DNA of 64,000 nucleotides from Euleptes europaea (GCF_029931775.1 NC_079312.1:12283821-12347820); one strand, 5' to 3'. Numbered from the stretch's first letter, positions 29,949 through 41,600 are shown. Numbers and translations: made by a program. The notes: generated by a model not told the origin, from the letters alone.

Positions 29949-30075
29949 GAACCTGTGACTTTCAAGGATGTGGCCATTTATTTCACCAAGGAGGAAATGG
30001 GTCTGCTGGATCTCGACCAGAGAGCTCTTTACGCAGAGGTCATGTGGGATAATTATGTGACTCTGGCCTCCCTGG
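29949..30075 (+). CDS. KRAB zinc-finger locus 2, KRAB-A exon (variant)
   Basis: 127 nt between 'gtttcag' and the donor 'gtaagg', with the standard phases 0 and 1. It encodes [20 protein letters not shown], then a segment ending in [16 protein letters not shown]. The DV pair is kept, but the EEW motif is EEM and the MLE motif is MWD. Mutation studies of classical KRAB domains found DV, EEW and MLE all important for repression, so I infer weak or absent TRIM28 recruitment. I found no KRAB-B exon between here and the finger exon at 35289; direct splicing would keep the frame. Confidence 0.88.
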
Positions 30076-30158
30076 GTAAGGATGTTGTAACATGCTTGTT
30101 TAGGGAATCAAACAGACCCCTTTACTCTTACTTGACTGGTGTTCCAGGTGTGAACTGA

Positions 30159-30325
30159 AACTGCATTATACTGATCCAGACCATTGGTTCATCAAAGTCA
30201 CTATTGCCCACACATATTGGCAGCAGCCTCCAGGGTCTCAGGCAGAGGTCTTTCACATCACCTACTCCCTGATCCTTTTAACTGGAGGTGCTGGGGATTG
30301 AACCTGGGACCTTCTGCATGCCAAG
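30159..30325 (-). repeat. tRNA-derived SINE, minus
   Basis: 'gaccattggttcatcaaagt', 'ccagggtctcaggcagaggt', 'gattgaacctgggaccttct', 'gcatgcca'. Same family as 22060-22258. Confidence 0.8.
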
Positions 30326-30934
30326 CCCCCCCTCTTGGTAATGTTATCTGCCAAATGCACGATTCCCCCCTCCCCCCAATCTTTAAGTCTTGATCCAAAA
30401 TGCAAGGTGATAGGTCTCAGGTAGAATTCCCACGCCCGCCAGTGAGCGCAGCAGAAGGTGTGGAGGGATGCAGAGACCTTACTGAAGGGCGCTGGCAAAT
30501 GATGTCATCAGCTGCATCCACACTGAGGCCTGCTACTCACATGCGGCTTACAGCAGATATTCTGTGCTATGCTCATTCTGTGTTTTGTCCACATTGTTCG
30601 TATTCACATTCTCTGTATCACTCTGCACAATGACTTTCTCTCTGGATGAATCCCCGCTGTGCATTTGGTTTACTTTCTGCACGTGGCCAAAAAAAGGTGG
30701 ATTGGCCGGAGTAATAGGAGCGGTCGCAGCATGTTACTGATGCATGTCACTGATGACCTCCCCTTTTTTTTGACCCCTTATGCACTCTAGCGATGCCTCA
30801 CTGGTAAAAAAAAAAAAAATCCATGTCAGTGCTCACATTAGTGCTCACATGACCATGTTTTGTTTTAAACATTCACACCTGCACACTGTCGATAAACCAC
30901 AAGGCCATCAAGGGAAGTCCCTTCCTCCTTCAAA
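30326..30934. other. intron of locus 2, unassigned
   Basis: No gene or recognised repeat; contains a 13-base A run near 30807. Confidence 0.35.
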
Positions 30935-31320
30935 TACTGTATTTTCTGGCGTATAAGACTACTTTTTAACCCAGGAAAATCTTCTCAAAAGTCGGGGGTC
31001 GTCTTATACGCCGGGTGTCATCTTATACGCTGGATGCTGAATTCCGAGCCGGACTGGAGAATCTCCCTGGGGAGCCGCCTCCGCTCTGTCCATGTCCCCG
31101 GGGGTTGAGCCGCCCCAGGAGGACCGGTGGCTGGCCCCAGGCCGCTGACTCGGGTTGGGCAACTCCAGGAGGTCTGGGGGCGGCCGCGGGGTTGGGGCGC
31201 AGTCCTGAGGGCCGACCCTAGGCCGCGGACTCGGGACAATCCCAAACTCTAAATTTTAACTGTAAAAATGGGGGGGTCGTCTTATACGCCCAGTCGTCTT
31301 GTACGCCGGAAAATACAGTA
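30935..31320. mobile_element. MITE-like DNA transposon with terminal inverted repeats
   Basis: Ends are inverted copies: 'tactgtattttctggcgta' at the left and 'tacgccggaaaatacagta' at the right, with internal repeats of 'gtcgtcttatacgcc'. The interior (about 31040-31240) is CpG-rich and has no frame of interest. This is a widespread vertebrate non-autonomous element; I do not assign the superfamily. Confidence 0.8.
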
Positions 31321-32036
31321 CATCTTTGTCATTGTCTGTTGTTATTTTTTCAAAACACATCACTGGTGCTGCAGTGGGAATCTTTGTTTTTTTACTTATC
31401 CAAGCATTCATTTTTAGACCAAACTACAGAATCTCAGTTATCTGTGTGCTGCTAGCTTATAGGAACGAAGTACTCTCTGGAGTCCTTAATGGAGTCATTG
31501 CATGTTTTGGTGCTTTGCATGAGAAACTCATTTGCTCTTATGTTCAGTCTACCTGCGTCACATGTGGCTGAACCAAATAACACTATCTGAAGAGAGATCC
31601 AGGCATAGAGTAGGCGGCTACCACACTTTGACCAGCATCCTTCGACTGTGGGAGGTCTGCTGGTCGTCCACGTTGGGAGGAAGGTAAGATGAAGGTACAT
31701 ACACACGATTGCTCCGTGCCCTGAGAAAGGCAAGGAAGAGCATTCATGCTTGGCATGCCTAGCACCACAGTGCTTTCAAACTGAAGTTACAGGAACTCCC
31801 GCCTCCCCATGCATGACCAAGTTTGAATGCAAGCCGCACGATGACATTCCACATCTGCTACCCATGTGTGCTCCTGTTTGCCCTTTTGACTATGTTGGTG
31901 TGTTTTTGCAAGCTCACCCCAACAGTAAAGTTTTTTTAAAAATTTGTGGGAACCAATTATTTTCTGGAGCTGGTCTTGCCGGAAGTGGTCTTTTCCCACC
32001 ATACCAATATCACTTTCACTCCGCATATCAGTGAAC
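31321..32036. other. intron of locus 2, unassigned
   Basis: No supported gene. A possible donor ('ggaag|gtaaga', about 31682) could end an upstream exon of the plus-strand transcript unit at 32395-33364, but the frame before it shows no known domain. Confidence 0.3.
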
Positions 32037-32256
32037 ATGGTGTAGTGGTTAAGAGCGGTGGTTTGGAAGAGTGGACTCTGATCTTTAGAACCGGGTTTGA
32101 TTCCCCACTCCTTCACATGAGTGGCAGTGACAGACACACAAAGCCAGCTGGGTGACCTTGGGCTAGTCACAGCTCTTAGAGCTCTCTCAGCCCCACCTAC
32201 CTTGATAGAGAAAGTGGTAGAGAAAGTCAGCATATAAAAATCAATTCCTCTTCTTC
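32037..32256 (+). repeat. squamate tRNA-derived SINE
   Basis: 'catggtgtagtggttaagag', 'accgggtttgattccc', 'gggtgaccttgggctagtca', tail 'cctcttcttc'. Confidence 0.85.
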
Positions 32257-32394
32257 ACATCCACCCTCACATTCCATATTGATTTGAAAAGTACACTGGT
32301 TAGTGTATATGTGTTGGAGAGCCCCCCCCTTCCCCTCTTGCTTGAGAAAATATGTTAGTGTTAATATCATTGTCTTTGCTTGTGTTTCACACAG

Positions 32395-32574
32395 CAACTG
32401 CACGCAAGTGCCCAGAAGAGGCCTGGGTGGAGGAACCGCAAGAGGAGGAAGCGGCGGCAGCTGAGGAGTTTTTCAGGGAGGAGGGCACCCTTGAAGAAGG
32501 ACAGGAGAGGGAGCACACCCTACCACAACCTGTGGTATCCTCTCTTGTCACATCCCCGTCTTTGCCTGTACCAG
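32395..32574 (+). CDS. exon A of an unrecognised spliced gene
   Basis: 180 nt, acceptor 'ttcacacag', donor 'ccag|gtgtgg', phase 1 at both ends. It encodes a Glu-rich stretch (for example 'EEPQEEEAAAAEEFF') and ends in 'SLPVPG'. Splicing to exons B and C keeps one frame to a stop. I do not recognise the family. It lies inside the long intron of KRAB locus 2, same strand. Confidence 0.5.
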
Positions 32575-33009
32575 GTGTGGCTGCATTCTACTCCCTAGAA
32601 GACATGCACAGCTCATTGACCCCCTTTGTTTGCCATTGTGCTCTATGCATACTGTTTGTGGTGCTCTTGGAGGGCCAGTTCTCATGATAGAGGCATCAAA
32701 TTTGCCATGTAGTTACTGGCAACTCTCCTTAGAAGATCCCCCAAGTTTGGTAAAGATTGGGTTAGGGGGTCCAATTTTATGGGCCCTCAGGGCCAATCTT
32801 TACCAAACTCAGGGTTTTTTTTAAGGGGAGTTGCCAACAGATTCACCAAAATGCTCCATTATTGGCCATGGTTTTTTTTTAAAAACCATTTAAAAAAAAA
32901 AATTTTTTTTAAAAAAAAATTAGAAATATTGTTATTTGTGCACCCCTCTAGCTGTTTCCCTGCCCAAATGTAACTGGCTTGACCCCTGAGGTTTCTGTTT
33001 TCCCATCAG

Positions 33010-33174
33010 GACCATCATGGCAACTGGAGGACACACCCCTCGAATCCAGCCAGGCAGCCTCCCTTAGACATGCCCAGACCCATGAACCCACCCTGCAGGA
33101 ACTATCTGGAGAAGGGCCTAGCAGACCAGAAGGGACCACAGCTATAGTCTCCTATAGATGTTGCTTGGATACAT
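33010..33174 (+). CDS. exon B of an unrecognised spliced gene
   Basis: 165 nt, acceptor 'ttcccatcag', donor 'acat|gtgagt', phase 1 on both sides. Joined to exon A it reads 'PVPGPSWQLEDTPLE' across the junction. Polar, low-complexity protein without a known motif. Confidence 0.5.
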
Positions 33175-33266
33175 GTGAGTAGAAACTCTACAGCATTTAA
33201 ATGTGATTGTGACAGCAGATGCCCACACGCACCAATGTGACCGTCTTTCCTCCCCCTTGGCTACAG

Positions 33267-33364
33267 TGAACTCTATCCACCTAAGGGTGGACTCCATCAG
33301 CAGACATCTGAAGAAGGTGGCAAATGACATGAAGACAATGAAGGATCTCTTCAGCATTGAGTAG
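33267..33364 (+). CDS. exon C (C-terminus) of an unrecognised spliced gene
   Basis: Acceptor 'cccttggctacag'; 98 nt ending in a stop at 33362-33364. It encodes a probable short coiled coil ('RVDSISRHLKKVANDM', then 'KTMKDLFSIE'). Such C-terminal helices are seen in proteins encoded by some DNA transposons and in their domesticated relatives, but I have no motif that proves it. Confidence 0.5.
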
Positions 33365-33578
33365 CTCCATCTTCGTTTGCAAATATTGTTACTAGTTTGT
33401 TAATTCAGAGTCGTTTTTATTGCAAGTCAGAATTTGTTATTAAAGGCAAAAATTTGAATTCTCCAGTGTCTTTTCTGTACATCAACCCTGTAGGGCCACC
33501 TACACTGAAGGCCATGGGTGAAGGCCAAGGTTTATGGTTAACATTGTACAGCGTGTGCAGAGGAAGACTGCTTGCTCC

Positions 33579-34051
33579 CTAGAGATCCATGCAAGCCCTC
33601 TTTCTACCTCTACTGGAACGCTTACTTGGGACTGGGACATTTTCCTGTGATTGCTGAAGAACTGACTGGTTTAGAGGGACACTTACTACTGCATTTCTGG
33701 ATGAAAGGGCTTCCCCAGTGTTTTTTAGGGCATCTTCCACAGCAAGGATTACTTCAGCATTTCTGTCCATTGCGTCCTTGAACGCATGCCGGTCGAGCTT
33801 AGACCCCTCCACCTTGAGGTCATGACGGTGCTCTTCTACTGCTATGACCTTCTCATGTTGTCGTTCCTCAGTTGCCATTATCTCCTCATGGTGCTGAAAT
33901 GCATTCTCCTCCCATTCACACCAGCACAGCATCTGATGGGCAACATCAGTCAGCATTGCCACACACCACCTTCTGTTCCTGGCATTCGCCAGATGCCTGG
34001 CAGGCGACAGTTCCGTAACCAGCATTTCTTGCTGTGCCTTGCAGCTGTCAC
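33579..34051 (-). CDS. last exon of an unrecognised minus-strand gene
   Basis: On the minus strand an acceptor 'tctgctttcag' precedes a frame open for 156 codons (phase 1) to a stop at 33579. The protein is His/Glu-rich and helical ('EEIMATEERQHEKVIAVEEH') and ends in a basic patch ('SSRGRKRACMDL') that could be a nuclear localisation signal. It resembles the C-terminal halves of Myb/SANT-like proteins of PIF/Harbinger-type elements and their host relatives, but no SANT domain is visible upstream. Its 3' end faces that of the plus-strand exons, 214 bp apart. Confidence 0.5.
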
Positions 34052-34964
34052 CTGAAAGCAGAGCACTTTAATTTCTTGCCACCCTCCCCCCCAAGAATTA
34101 AACATGCAAACTTAATCGAACCTTACCCCACACCCTCCCTGCCTGGAGCATCCTGTGCTCACATGCCTTTTTGGATGGGCACAGGCCCTGCCACAAGGCC
34201 ATATTTTTGAAGGACACCTAAAGATGTTTTTGATAAAGCCACATAAGGGTGCCATGCACCACTTTCTCTGTGAACCAGATTTCAACCTTGGCGATCAATG
34301 TAATATAACCCAGAGACACCACAACCCAACCAAAGCAACCATGCAAGAAGGACATTATAAAGGTGAATGCAAAATATGGGATGAAGGACAAATACACAAT
34401 TCTCCTTAGGGATCATATTGGCACTCACTTGTTACGTGTAAAGCCCCAAAAAGATTGTGTTGCCATCATCATTTAGAGGGGGGTGTTAATGTTTGTACGG
34501 GATTCTGTGGGTCCATCTCGTCTGGAAAGTCCCCTAAAATGGAATCAGAGGAAAAAGGGGTCCAGCTCACTTTTCTCCTCTCTAGGTGCTTTGAAAAAAC
34601 CCAGAGAGCACTCATTTGCACATTCTGCCACCATAGGGTGGGGGGAAGGAGCTTGGTTTGGAAGGTAATTGGTCCTGCCCTGTTGGCAGCCATTTTTTTA
34701 TTGGTCCTGCCTCCTTTGGCAGCCATTTTGTAGTGCCGCCCACTGCCCTTTTTAAAAATCCCCAAAGTGTCCACAGCCATAGAAGCTACCAGCATGGATC
34801 CTACATCTCCAATGAGTGAAGTTTATAAACTTTTCACTTTATTTATTACTTACACCCCATGTTTCCCTTTGGCTCAGGTTTGAAGCCTTTTTCCAGCTTA
34901 AGTGGCTCTTCCATTGGAGGAATAGCCTGTTACATTGGAGGAAGGCAACTTGGAAGCTACTTTG
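34052..34964. other. intron of locus 2, unassigned
   Basis: No supported coding exon. Upstream exons of the minus-strand gene should be here, but I see no SANT-type Trp-rich domain. Confidence 0.3.
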
Positions 34965-35043
34965 ATGTTTGACTCATAAACGTTTATACCCTGGAAAATT
35001 TTGTTGGTCTTTAAAGGTGCTGTTGGACTTGAATTTTGTTCAG
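34965..35043 (+). repeat. 'agtccagtagcacc' family copy, plus
   Basis: 'tttgactcataaacgtttat', 'accctggaaaattttgttgg', 'tctttaaaggtgctgttgga', 'cttgaattttgtt': single-arm copy with an altered GAAA box. Confidence 0.65.
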
Positions 35044-35288
35044 CAATTAATTATTATCTTGCACCTCACCAGTAATTCTCTCATGGATTACAGTGTCAGC
35101 ATTATCTGGAACAATTAAAATTAACATCTGTCTCTCAGGATCTTTCTCCTCCTTGATCTTTGAAAGCATTCTAAAACTTTTTTTTAAAAGCACTGGTATT
35201 TCGTTCAATAACAATTTCACTTTGCTTCTTGACCTGATATGTAGTGTCTTTCTTTCATCTCATTGCTTTGCTCCTATTATTCCTTCAG

Positions 35289-35968
35289 GTGATGTTTGGG
35301 GGAGCAAGAATCAGAGAGAACATCCAGGGGTATCATTGGAAGGAGCCAAAGATGGAGAGAACATGGGAAACCAACATGGAGCAAATGTAGTGGGAGGGAA
35401 GTGGACACAGAAGAAAAAAGATCCATCCAGAGCTTGTCAAATTCAAACCAAAACCTACAAAGAAAGGAAGGAGACAAAAAGTACCAGGTGCGGGAAATTT
35501 GTGAGTCCCAACAGACATCAGGGAATCCGCAGAGGAGTTAAATGTTATAAATATCTGGAATGTGGAAAAGAATTCAGTAACACTATCCTCCTTGCTTCCC
35601 ATCAAAGAATGCACGCAGGGGAGAAGCTGTATCCATGCTCAGAATGTGGAACAAGCTTCTCTTGTAAACCAAGCCTTAGTCGCCATCTAAGAGTTCACAC
35701 AGGAGACAAACCATATAATTGCTCAGAATGTGGAAGGAGCTTCGCTCAACACGTGAGCCTTACTAGACATAAAAGAATCCACACAGGGGAGAAGCCACAT
35801 AGCTGCCCAGACTGTGGAAAGAGGTTCTCTCGGAAATCGAGCTTCATTCGACATCTCAGAGTTCATTTGGGAGTGAAAGCATATAAGTGCTTGGAATGTG
35901 GAAAGAGCTTCACTCGAAGCACAAACCTGAAGCGACATCAAGGAATACACAGTGGAGAGAAGCTATAA
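35289..35968 (+). CDS. KRAB zinc-finger locus 2, zinc-finger exon (5 fingers)
   Basis: Acceptor 'tattccttcag', phase 1, joined to the KRAB-A exon in frame (G|GT). A spacer of about 95 charged residues is followed by five fingers. Finger 1 is damaged ('YKYLECGKEF': first zinc Cys is Tyr). Fingers 2-5 are complete, with contact residues CPSR, QVSR, RSFR and RTNK; the linker after finger 4 is changed (HLGVKA). A stop follows finger 5 (SGEKL), after which finger-like sequence continues. Five fingers is short for this family. With the altered KRAB-A, the missing KRAB-B and the early stop, the locus looks like a gene in decline, though it could still make a small DNA-binding protein. Confidence 0.85.
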
Positions 35969-36680
35969 GAGTGTCTGAAGTGTGGAAAGACCTGTCAAAC
36001 AAAATACCTTATTCAGCAACAGAGAATCCACTCTGGGGAGGAAACTTTAAATGCTCAGAATGCAAGGAGCTTTTCAGCCGAAGTGAAAGCCATAAAAGAA
36101 GAATCTACAAGTTGTCTGGGAGCAACTGAGCTCTTAGCCTATAGCTTGCAGCCTCTGACCCTATAGGAGCTGAGTGCAGGATGTTGGATTATGTTGTCTA
36201 GTATGTAGATATATATATATAGTTTAAATGTATGTTTTAAATTTTGTAAGTTGCTTTTGATTCTCCATTGTGAAAGAGAAAGGTGGGATAAAACACTTAA
36301 TGTCAAATGAAATAGATAAGGGAACCATATAAATGCTCTGAATTTGGAAGGCGGTTCAGTCTATAGCACAAACCTTAAGTCAACAATAAGAAAACCAAAA
36401 GTTATATAAATGCTTTGAATGTGTAAAGAGCTTTAGTGGCAGAGGAGCTGACTTCACATCAAAGCATCTACACTGGAAAGAAAACATAAAGATGATCCTA
36501 CTGACACAGACTTCTTTCAGAAATCTAACTTTACCTGGCATCTAAAACTTCAAAAAGGGGAGAAACTATATAAATGTTTGGAGCATGGAAGAGCTTCTTC
36601 TGTTTGATTATCTGTGCAAGACAAGGGCAGTACTTATGCTCACACTGGCAAGAAAACTTTGCTATCTCAACAAGCTTCTG
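35969..36680 (+). pseudogene. eroded zinc-finger tail of locus 2
   Basis: Finger text continues after the stop: 'ECLKCGKTCQTKYLIQQQRI' (35969-36030), then decayed pieces near 36325-36350, 36405-36480 and 36560-36590 ('aaatgctttgaatgtgtaaa', 'atataaatgtttggagcatg'). The array once had perhaps five or more additional fingers. Confidence 0.75.
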
Positions 36681-36819
36681 AATAGAGAAGGAAGATCTTA
36701 TAAAAGTTGTTAAATTAATGAGAGAGCAGTGATTGGGAGAGTTCGTGATTATCAGTGCAACAGAACCTGCAGGCTAAACTATCATTTTAGATTGTCTGTC
36801 TTCTTGACAAAAACAGTAA

Positions 36820-36975
36820 ATAAGATTTGGCTTCAGGTACCCTCACTATTCCCCTGGCCCTTTATATGGTCATATCCTGGTTCTGGAACTCCTTCCCCAG
36901 GGAGATCCAACAGCTGAAGAATCACTACAGCTTCAAAAGAAAGATTGAAAATGGTATCTTCAAGTACTTGAACTG
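36820..36975 (+). mobile_element. L2-type LINE C-terminal remnant
   Basis: Frame fragment 'FWNSFPREIQQLKNHYSFKR' resembles the L2/CR1-type C-terminus (WNSLP...). Short and decayed. Confidence 0.45.
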
Positions 36976-37445
36976 TATGATCTCCCAAATGAGTTATCTT
37001 AGGGATTTACAAAAGGATGTATTCCAGTTTTGAACTGTGTGTTATGTTCTGTCAAGCTGCTTCTGACTTATGGTGTGGCAACCTTTGAAGTTTTTGAACG
37101 AGTTATTTCAATCTGTTGTGTCTAATGGTTTGAATCCAGATTTGTAGGCACAATCAATATGGTCAGAAAATGGGGAAATCCTCAGGAACTACATGGTTAT
37201 ACGCCTATTGTTTACCTTAATTCAGACATAAGATCTTGCCTGCTTTTGTGGTTAAAAAACTGAATGTTCTTCTGGCACATTGGCAGAAACAAATAAAATT
37301 TGTCATATTTTCACTCCTGACATGGTTGGATTTCTTTGTATTTCCTCTGCAAAGGGCTCTGTTAGAAAGGCAAATGAAACTATTGATGAAATACACCCTT
37401 GGCCTGTACTGAATGTTCCAATCCAATCAAAGTGCTGTTGGACAC

Positions 37446-37748
37446 AATTGTGTGTTGAGTGCTGTCAAGTAGCTTCTGACTCATGGTGACCCTATGAATC
37501 AATGTCCTCCAAAACATCCTATCCTTAACAGCCTTGCTCAGATCTTGCAAATTGAGGGCCGTGGCTTCCTTGATGGAGTCAATCCATCTTTTGTCGGGTC
37601 TTCCTCTTTTCCTGCTGCCTTCAACTTTTCCCAGCATGATTGTCTTTTCCAGTGACTCTTGTCTTCTCATAATGTAACCAAAGTATGACAGCCTCAGTTT
37701 AGTCATTTTAGTTTCTAATTCAAGTTTGATTTGATCTATAACCCACCG
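37446..37748 (-). mobile_element. BovB LINE 3' end
   Basis: Minus-strand translation includes 'MTKLRLSYFGYIMRRQESLE' and 'GSRKRGRPDKRWIDSIKEAT', near-identical to the C-terminal part of the BovB copy at 7960-8150, followed by the tail 'gtcaccatgagtcagaagc'. Confidence 0.88.
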
Positions 37749-37919
37749 ATCTTTAACCCACAGATGGGCACTGTTGGACGCAATATTCTTGTCTAATAAA
37801 AGATCACCTTGTAATCTTACCCCATAAGGTTATAAAGTTACTCACAAAAGCTGTTTTCACCCACCCTCCTTCTTGCTTTCCTTATCTGGAAAGTCCACTC
37901 ACCTTGAAAGTCCCTTCTA

Positions 37920-38195
37920 AGCCGAGGGCAACCAAGATGATTAGGAGGTTGGAGCACCTTTCCTATAAGAGACTTTTCCATGTAGAAAGGAGGCGATGAA
38001 GAGGGGACATAGTAGATATTTATAAAATTATGCATGGGTTGGAGAGAGTGGACAGAGAATTTTTTCTCCCAAAATACTATAACTGAAAGGCATCGAATGA
38101 AGCTGATGAACAGACAAAAGGAAAAAAATTTTGCACAGCAAGTGATTAAAATGTGGAATTTGCTGCTAGAGAATGTAGTGATGGCCACAGGCAAA
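37920..38195 (+). mobile_element. CR1-type LINE C-terminal remnant
   Basis: Plus-strand frame pieces 'RATKMIRRLEHLSYKRLFHV' and 'DIYKIMHGLERVDREFFLP' are the CR1-type RT C-terminus, broken by stops. Confidence 0.65.
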
Positions 38196-38204
38196 GGAGG
38201 ATTG

Positions 38205-38258
38205 TGTGTGTGTAAAGTGCCTTCAAGTCGCAGCCGACTTATGGCGACCCCTGATTAG
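38205..38258 (+). repeat. 5S-SINE/BovB tail fragment
   Basis: (tg)n then 'taaagtgccttcaagtcgca' and 'gccgacttatggcgacccct', the tail shared by BovB and the 5S-derived SINE. Confidence 0.7.
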
Positions 38259-38486
38259 ACAGACTCAATAAGCATTCTCTGACTGATCTGCTAAATTCCC
38301 ACCTCTCTTTCCCTTTCACACTTGTCACAGAGCTTTGCCCCCTTTAAAAAAAAAAAAGATCCCTGAGAAGTGTACTTCGTTTTTTTTAGTCAGGTGTTAG
38401 AATTGTAGCCTTTGGAACAGGAGTGAAAGAGGTGGCGAAAGATGTTTTCTCTCTTACATGTGGTTCCTCCAGAGTGCATTTGGACT

Positions 38487-38612
38487 AGGGTTCCCAACTC
38501 TGGCTTGGGAAATTCCTGGAGATTTGGGGGCGGTGCCTGGGGAGGGATTTCAGTTTTTCATTTTCCATCCCCTGAAGCTGCCATTTTCTCTAGGGGAATT
38601 GATCTCTGTATT
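38487..38612 (+). repeat. 'gttgcca' repeat element, interrupted by L1
   Basis: 'agggttcccaactctggctt' through 'ggggaattgatctctgta'. The family body stops at the poly(T) start of the minus-strand L1 (from 38613). Confidence 0.65.
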
Positions 38613-41600
38613 TTTTTAAAATAAAATTTTTATTGTTTTCCCAGAATTATTAATCACATGGTTTAACAATGACATAAACAATAAAAAATAATAACAAATA
38701 GGTAACATTGTTAAAAATTTTATATATAATAAAAATAGTTGACTTCCCCTACACCTCCCTTCATCTTGTGATGAATTAGTAATCTCCGTTGCACAAAATT
38801 CTAATCCTAATACTATTGTTAATATTTATTGATCTCTTTAACATTTATATTTTTCAAGGAAAAAAAGATTAATAGTTAATAATGTCATATAAAGGAAAGA
38901 AAAAGGAAATAAAAATAAAATAAAAAAGAAAAGAAATAGTAAATCTCACTAGTAATAAATGGATTAGTATGATAAAAAGCATTTGATTATTTCCATTAAA
39001 AATTAATTATTTTGTAAGTCCTCCATTTCTCCCTAACACTCATTTAATACATATTATTTTTCTAGTAAATTGATATAATGTATAGTTCTATTTCCATTAT
39101 AACCAACCCTTTTAACCAATTCCTTTTCAATCTTAGCCAGAAGAGACACTAGTTAATAATATCATATAAAGGAAAGAGAAAAGAAAAAAGAAAATAAGAA
39201 TAAAAGAAAAAAGAAAAGAAATAGTAAATCTCACTAATAATAAATGGATAAGTATAATAAAAAGCATTTAATTATTTCCATTAAAATTAATTATTTTATA
39301 AATCCTCCATTTCTCCCTCACTCGTTTAATACATATTGTATTTTATATAGTTCTATTTCCATTATGACCCATCCTTTTAACCAGTTCCTTTTCAATCTTA
39401 GCCAGAAGAGACACTAGACTCTTTTAAATTAGTCCCTTTATCCGGAATTTCCAGCATTTCTTTCTTTCCCACAGTAGCAGTAATTGTCGAAGAGCATCCT
39501 TGGAAATTGGTGGCAAAGTCTCTTCTGCAGATAGGTAATTTCCATAGTAAATCCATTGTGCAATATCTTCCATCCCAAATTCAAAGAAGGAGATCCTGAC
39601 AGCCCCAGTTTTTCTACTCATTAAGTCCTCCAAGCAGGTGTTGAAAAGTTTATCAAGCAGATTAAGGGGACAGAAGTCAAAATCACTCACGTTCAAATCC
39701 ATTGTTGTCAAATGAGCTATTGCAGATTGATTATTGTAATCCCTCGTTTCCTTTGCAGGGTTCTTCTGTTCTTCATCTCTCTTGTCAGCTAGAGAGCCCT
39801 CATTGTAATAATTTGGGTTTTTATGTCTTTAAGTTCATCTGAGATAATGTCCAGTTTTTCATTAATAAATTGAAATGAAGTGCTCATCAAAGCAGAGAGT
39901 TGTTCCATCTTTGTAATCAGATGTTCCATGGTTGCTACTTCTGAATTCCAGTGTAATAAAAACAAGGAGGTGCTGCAGGAATCAGAGTCATAGACCTTCC
40001 GTCTTCTTTGTGGTCAGGAACTTGGGAAATATTTGCCAATTACACACTGATACCACACTTCCAATTCCAAGTTCTCTGACTCTCTCGCGATGATAGATTG
40101 TTTCCGAGAAGGACGTGGCAGGAAGGCTTTATAAAGTTAAGCAAGTCTTTTCTCCAAGCATCGAAGTATTTGGCATGCTCCACTATTGGCAAGTTCTGAA
40201 GTAAAAAAAGTAGTCTTGGCAAAATATTCATTTGTGTTACTGATATACGGCCCAGTAATGAAATATTTTTATTGGACCAAATTATCATATCTCTTTTAAC
40301 AGAGTCCCAAAGTTTCACATAATTATTCTCCAAGAGATCTTTATTTTTATTTGTAATCCATATACCCGGTATTTCACTTTGTTTGTTTTTTCCCAGCCAG
40401 TCGTGACCAAAAAATTTATTTGTTCTTCTTTAGAAAGGTTTTTAAATAAAACATGAGTCTTATCTTTATTAACCTTAAAACCAGATATTTCCCCATAATC
40501 CTTCAATAATTCCAATAAATGAGGTGCGGATTGGATTGGATCAGACAGTACAATCAATAAGTCATCTGCAAAGGCCCTCAATTTAAACACTTGTTTATTA
40601 ACTTTTAGTCCCTGAATTGCTTCTGTTTCCCGAATCTTACAACACAGGGTTTCCAAGGTCAAAATAAACAACAAAGGTGATAGTGGGCATCCTTGTCTGG
40701 TTCCTTTTTGTATTTCACAATTATCTGTCATTAATTCATTTACTAGTATTTTAGCTATTTGTGTGGTATATATCGCATCAATACCTGTACGGAAACTTAT
40801 TCCAAAATTCATTATTTCCAAAACTTTTTTCATATAATTCCAGGAAACCATATCAAAGGCTTTCTCTGTGTCCAGGAAAACAAAAGCGGCCTTATGTTGA
40901 TTATTATGCTCATAGTATTCCACTGCATCTAATAATATCCTTAAATTGTTTTTTATTTGTCGGCCTGGTACAAATCCTGCTTGGTCCTCATGTATCAAAA
41001 GCAATATGTATTTTTTCAAACGATTAGCTAAAATTGAGGCATAAATTTTATAGTCCACATTTAAAAGTGAAATTGGTCTATAATTGGTCACCTTTTCCAC
41101 GTCTCTTCCAGTCTTATGTATCAATGATATATAAGCATGTGACCAGGTCTCAGGGACTATTCCTGTATCTAAAATTGAATTGCATACCTGTAAAAGAGAG
41201 TTTTTGACATTCTCCTTAAATGTCCTATAAAATAAAGCTGTAATTCCATCTGGGCCAGGTGTTTTATCAGTTTTTTGTTTCATTATTGCTTCTTCAATTT
41301 CTACCATTGTGATTGGAGCATCCAAAAACGTCTGCTGTTCCACAGAAAGTATATTTACCTTTGTACTTCTTAAAAAATTGTCCATCTTTTTTGCAGCAAT
41401 ATTGTCTTTTTGATATAATTTTGTTTAAAAAAGTTAATATTGCTGTTGTTGTATGAACTGGTCCCTTTGAAGTTTGTATTTTGTTGATTACCTTTTTCTG
41501 CATGGAATCTCTTATCTGAGTAGCCAGAAATTTCCCAGGTCGATTAGCATGTTCAAAATATTTCTGTTTAGCAATTTTCATATTTTTATTCATTTCTTCC

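Noticed and set aside
30935-31320. CpG-rich interior of the MITE as a promoter island for a gene
   Set aside because: It is enclosed by inverted repeats and belongs to the transposon.
31452-31768. Minus-strand frames as a Harbinger transposase
   Set aside because: No DDE-type motif and no similarity that I can name.
38872-39418. CRISPR-like or satellite array
   Set aside because: Only two long tandem units in the 3' region of an L1, in a vertebrate genome.
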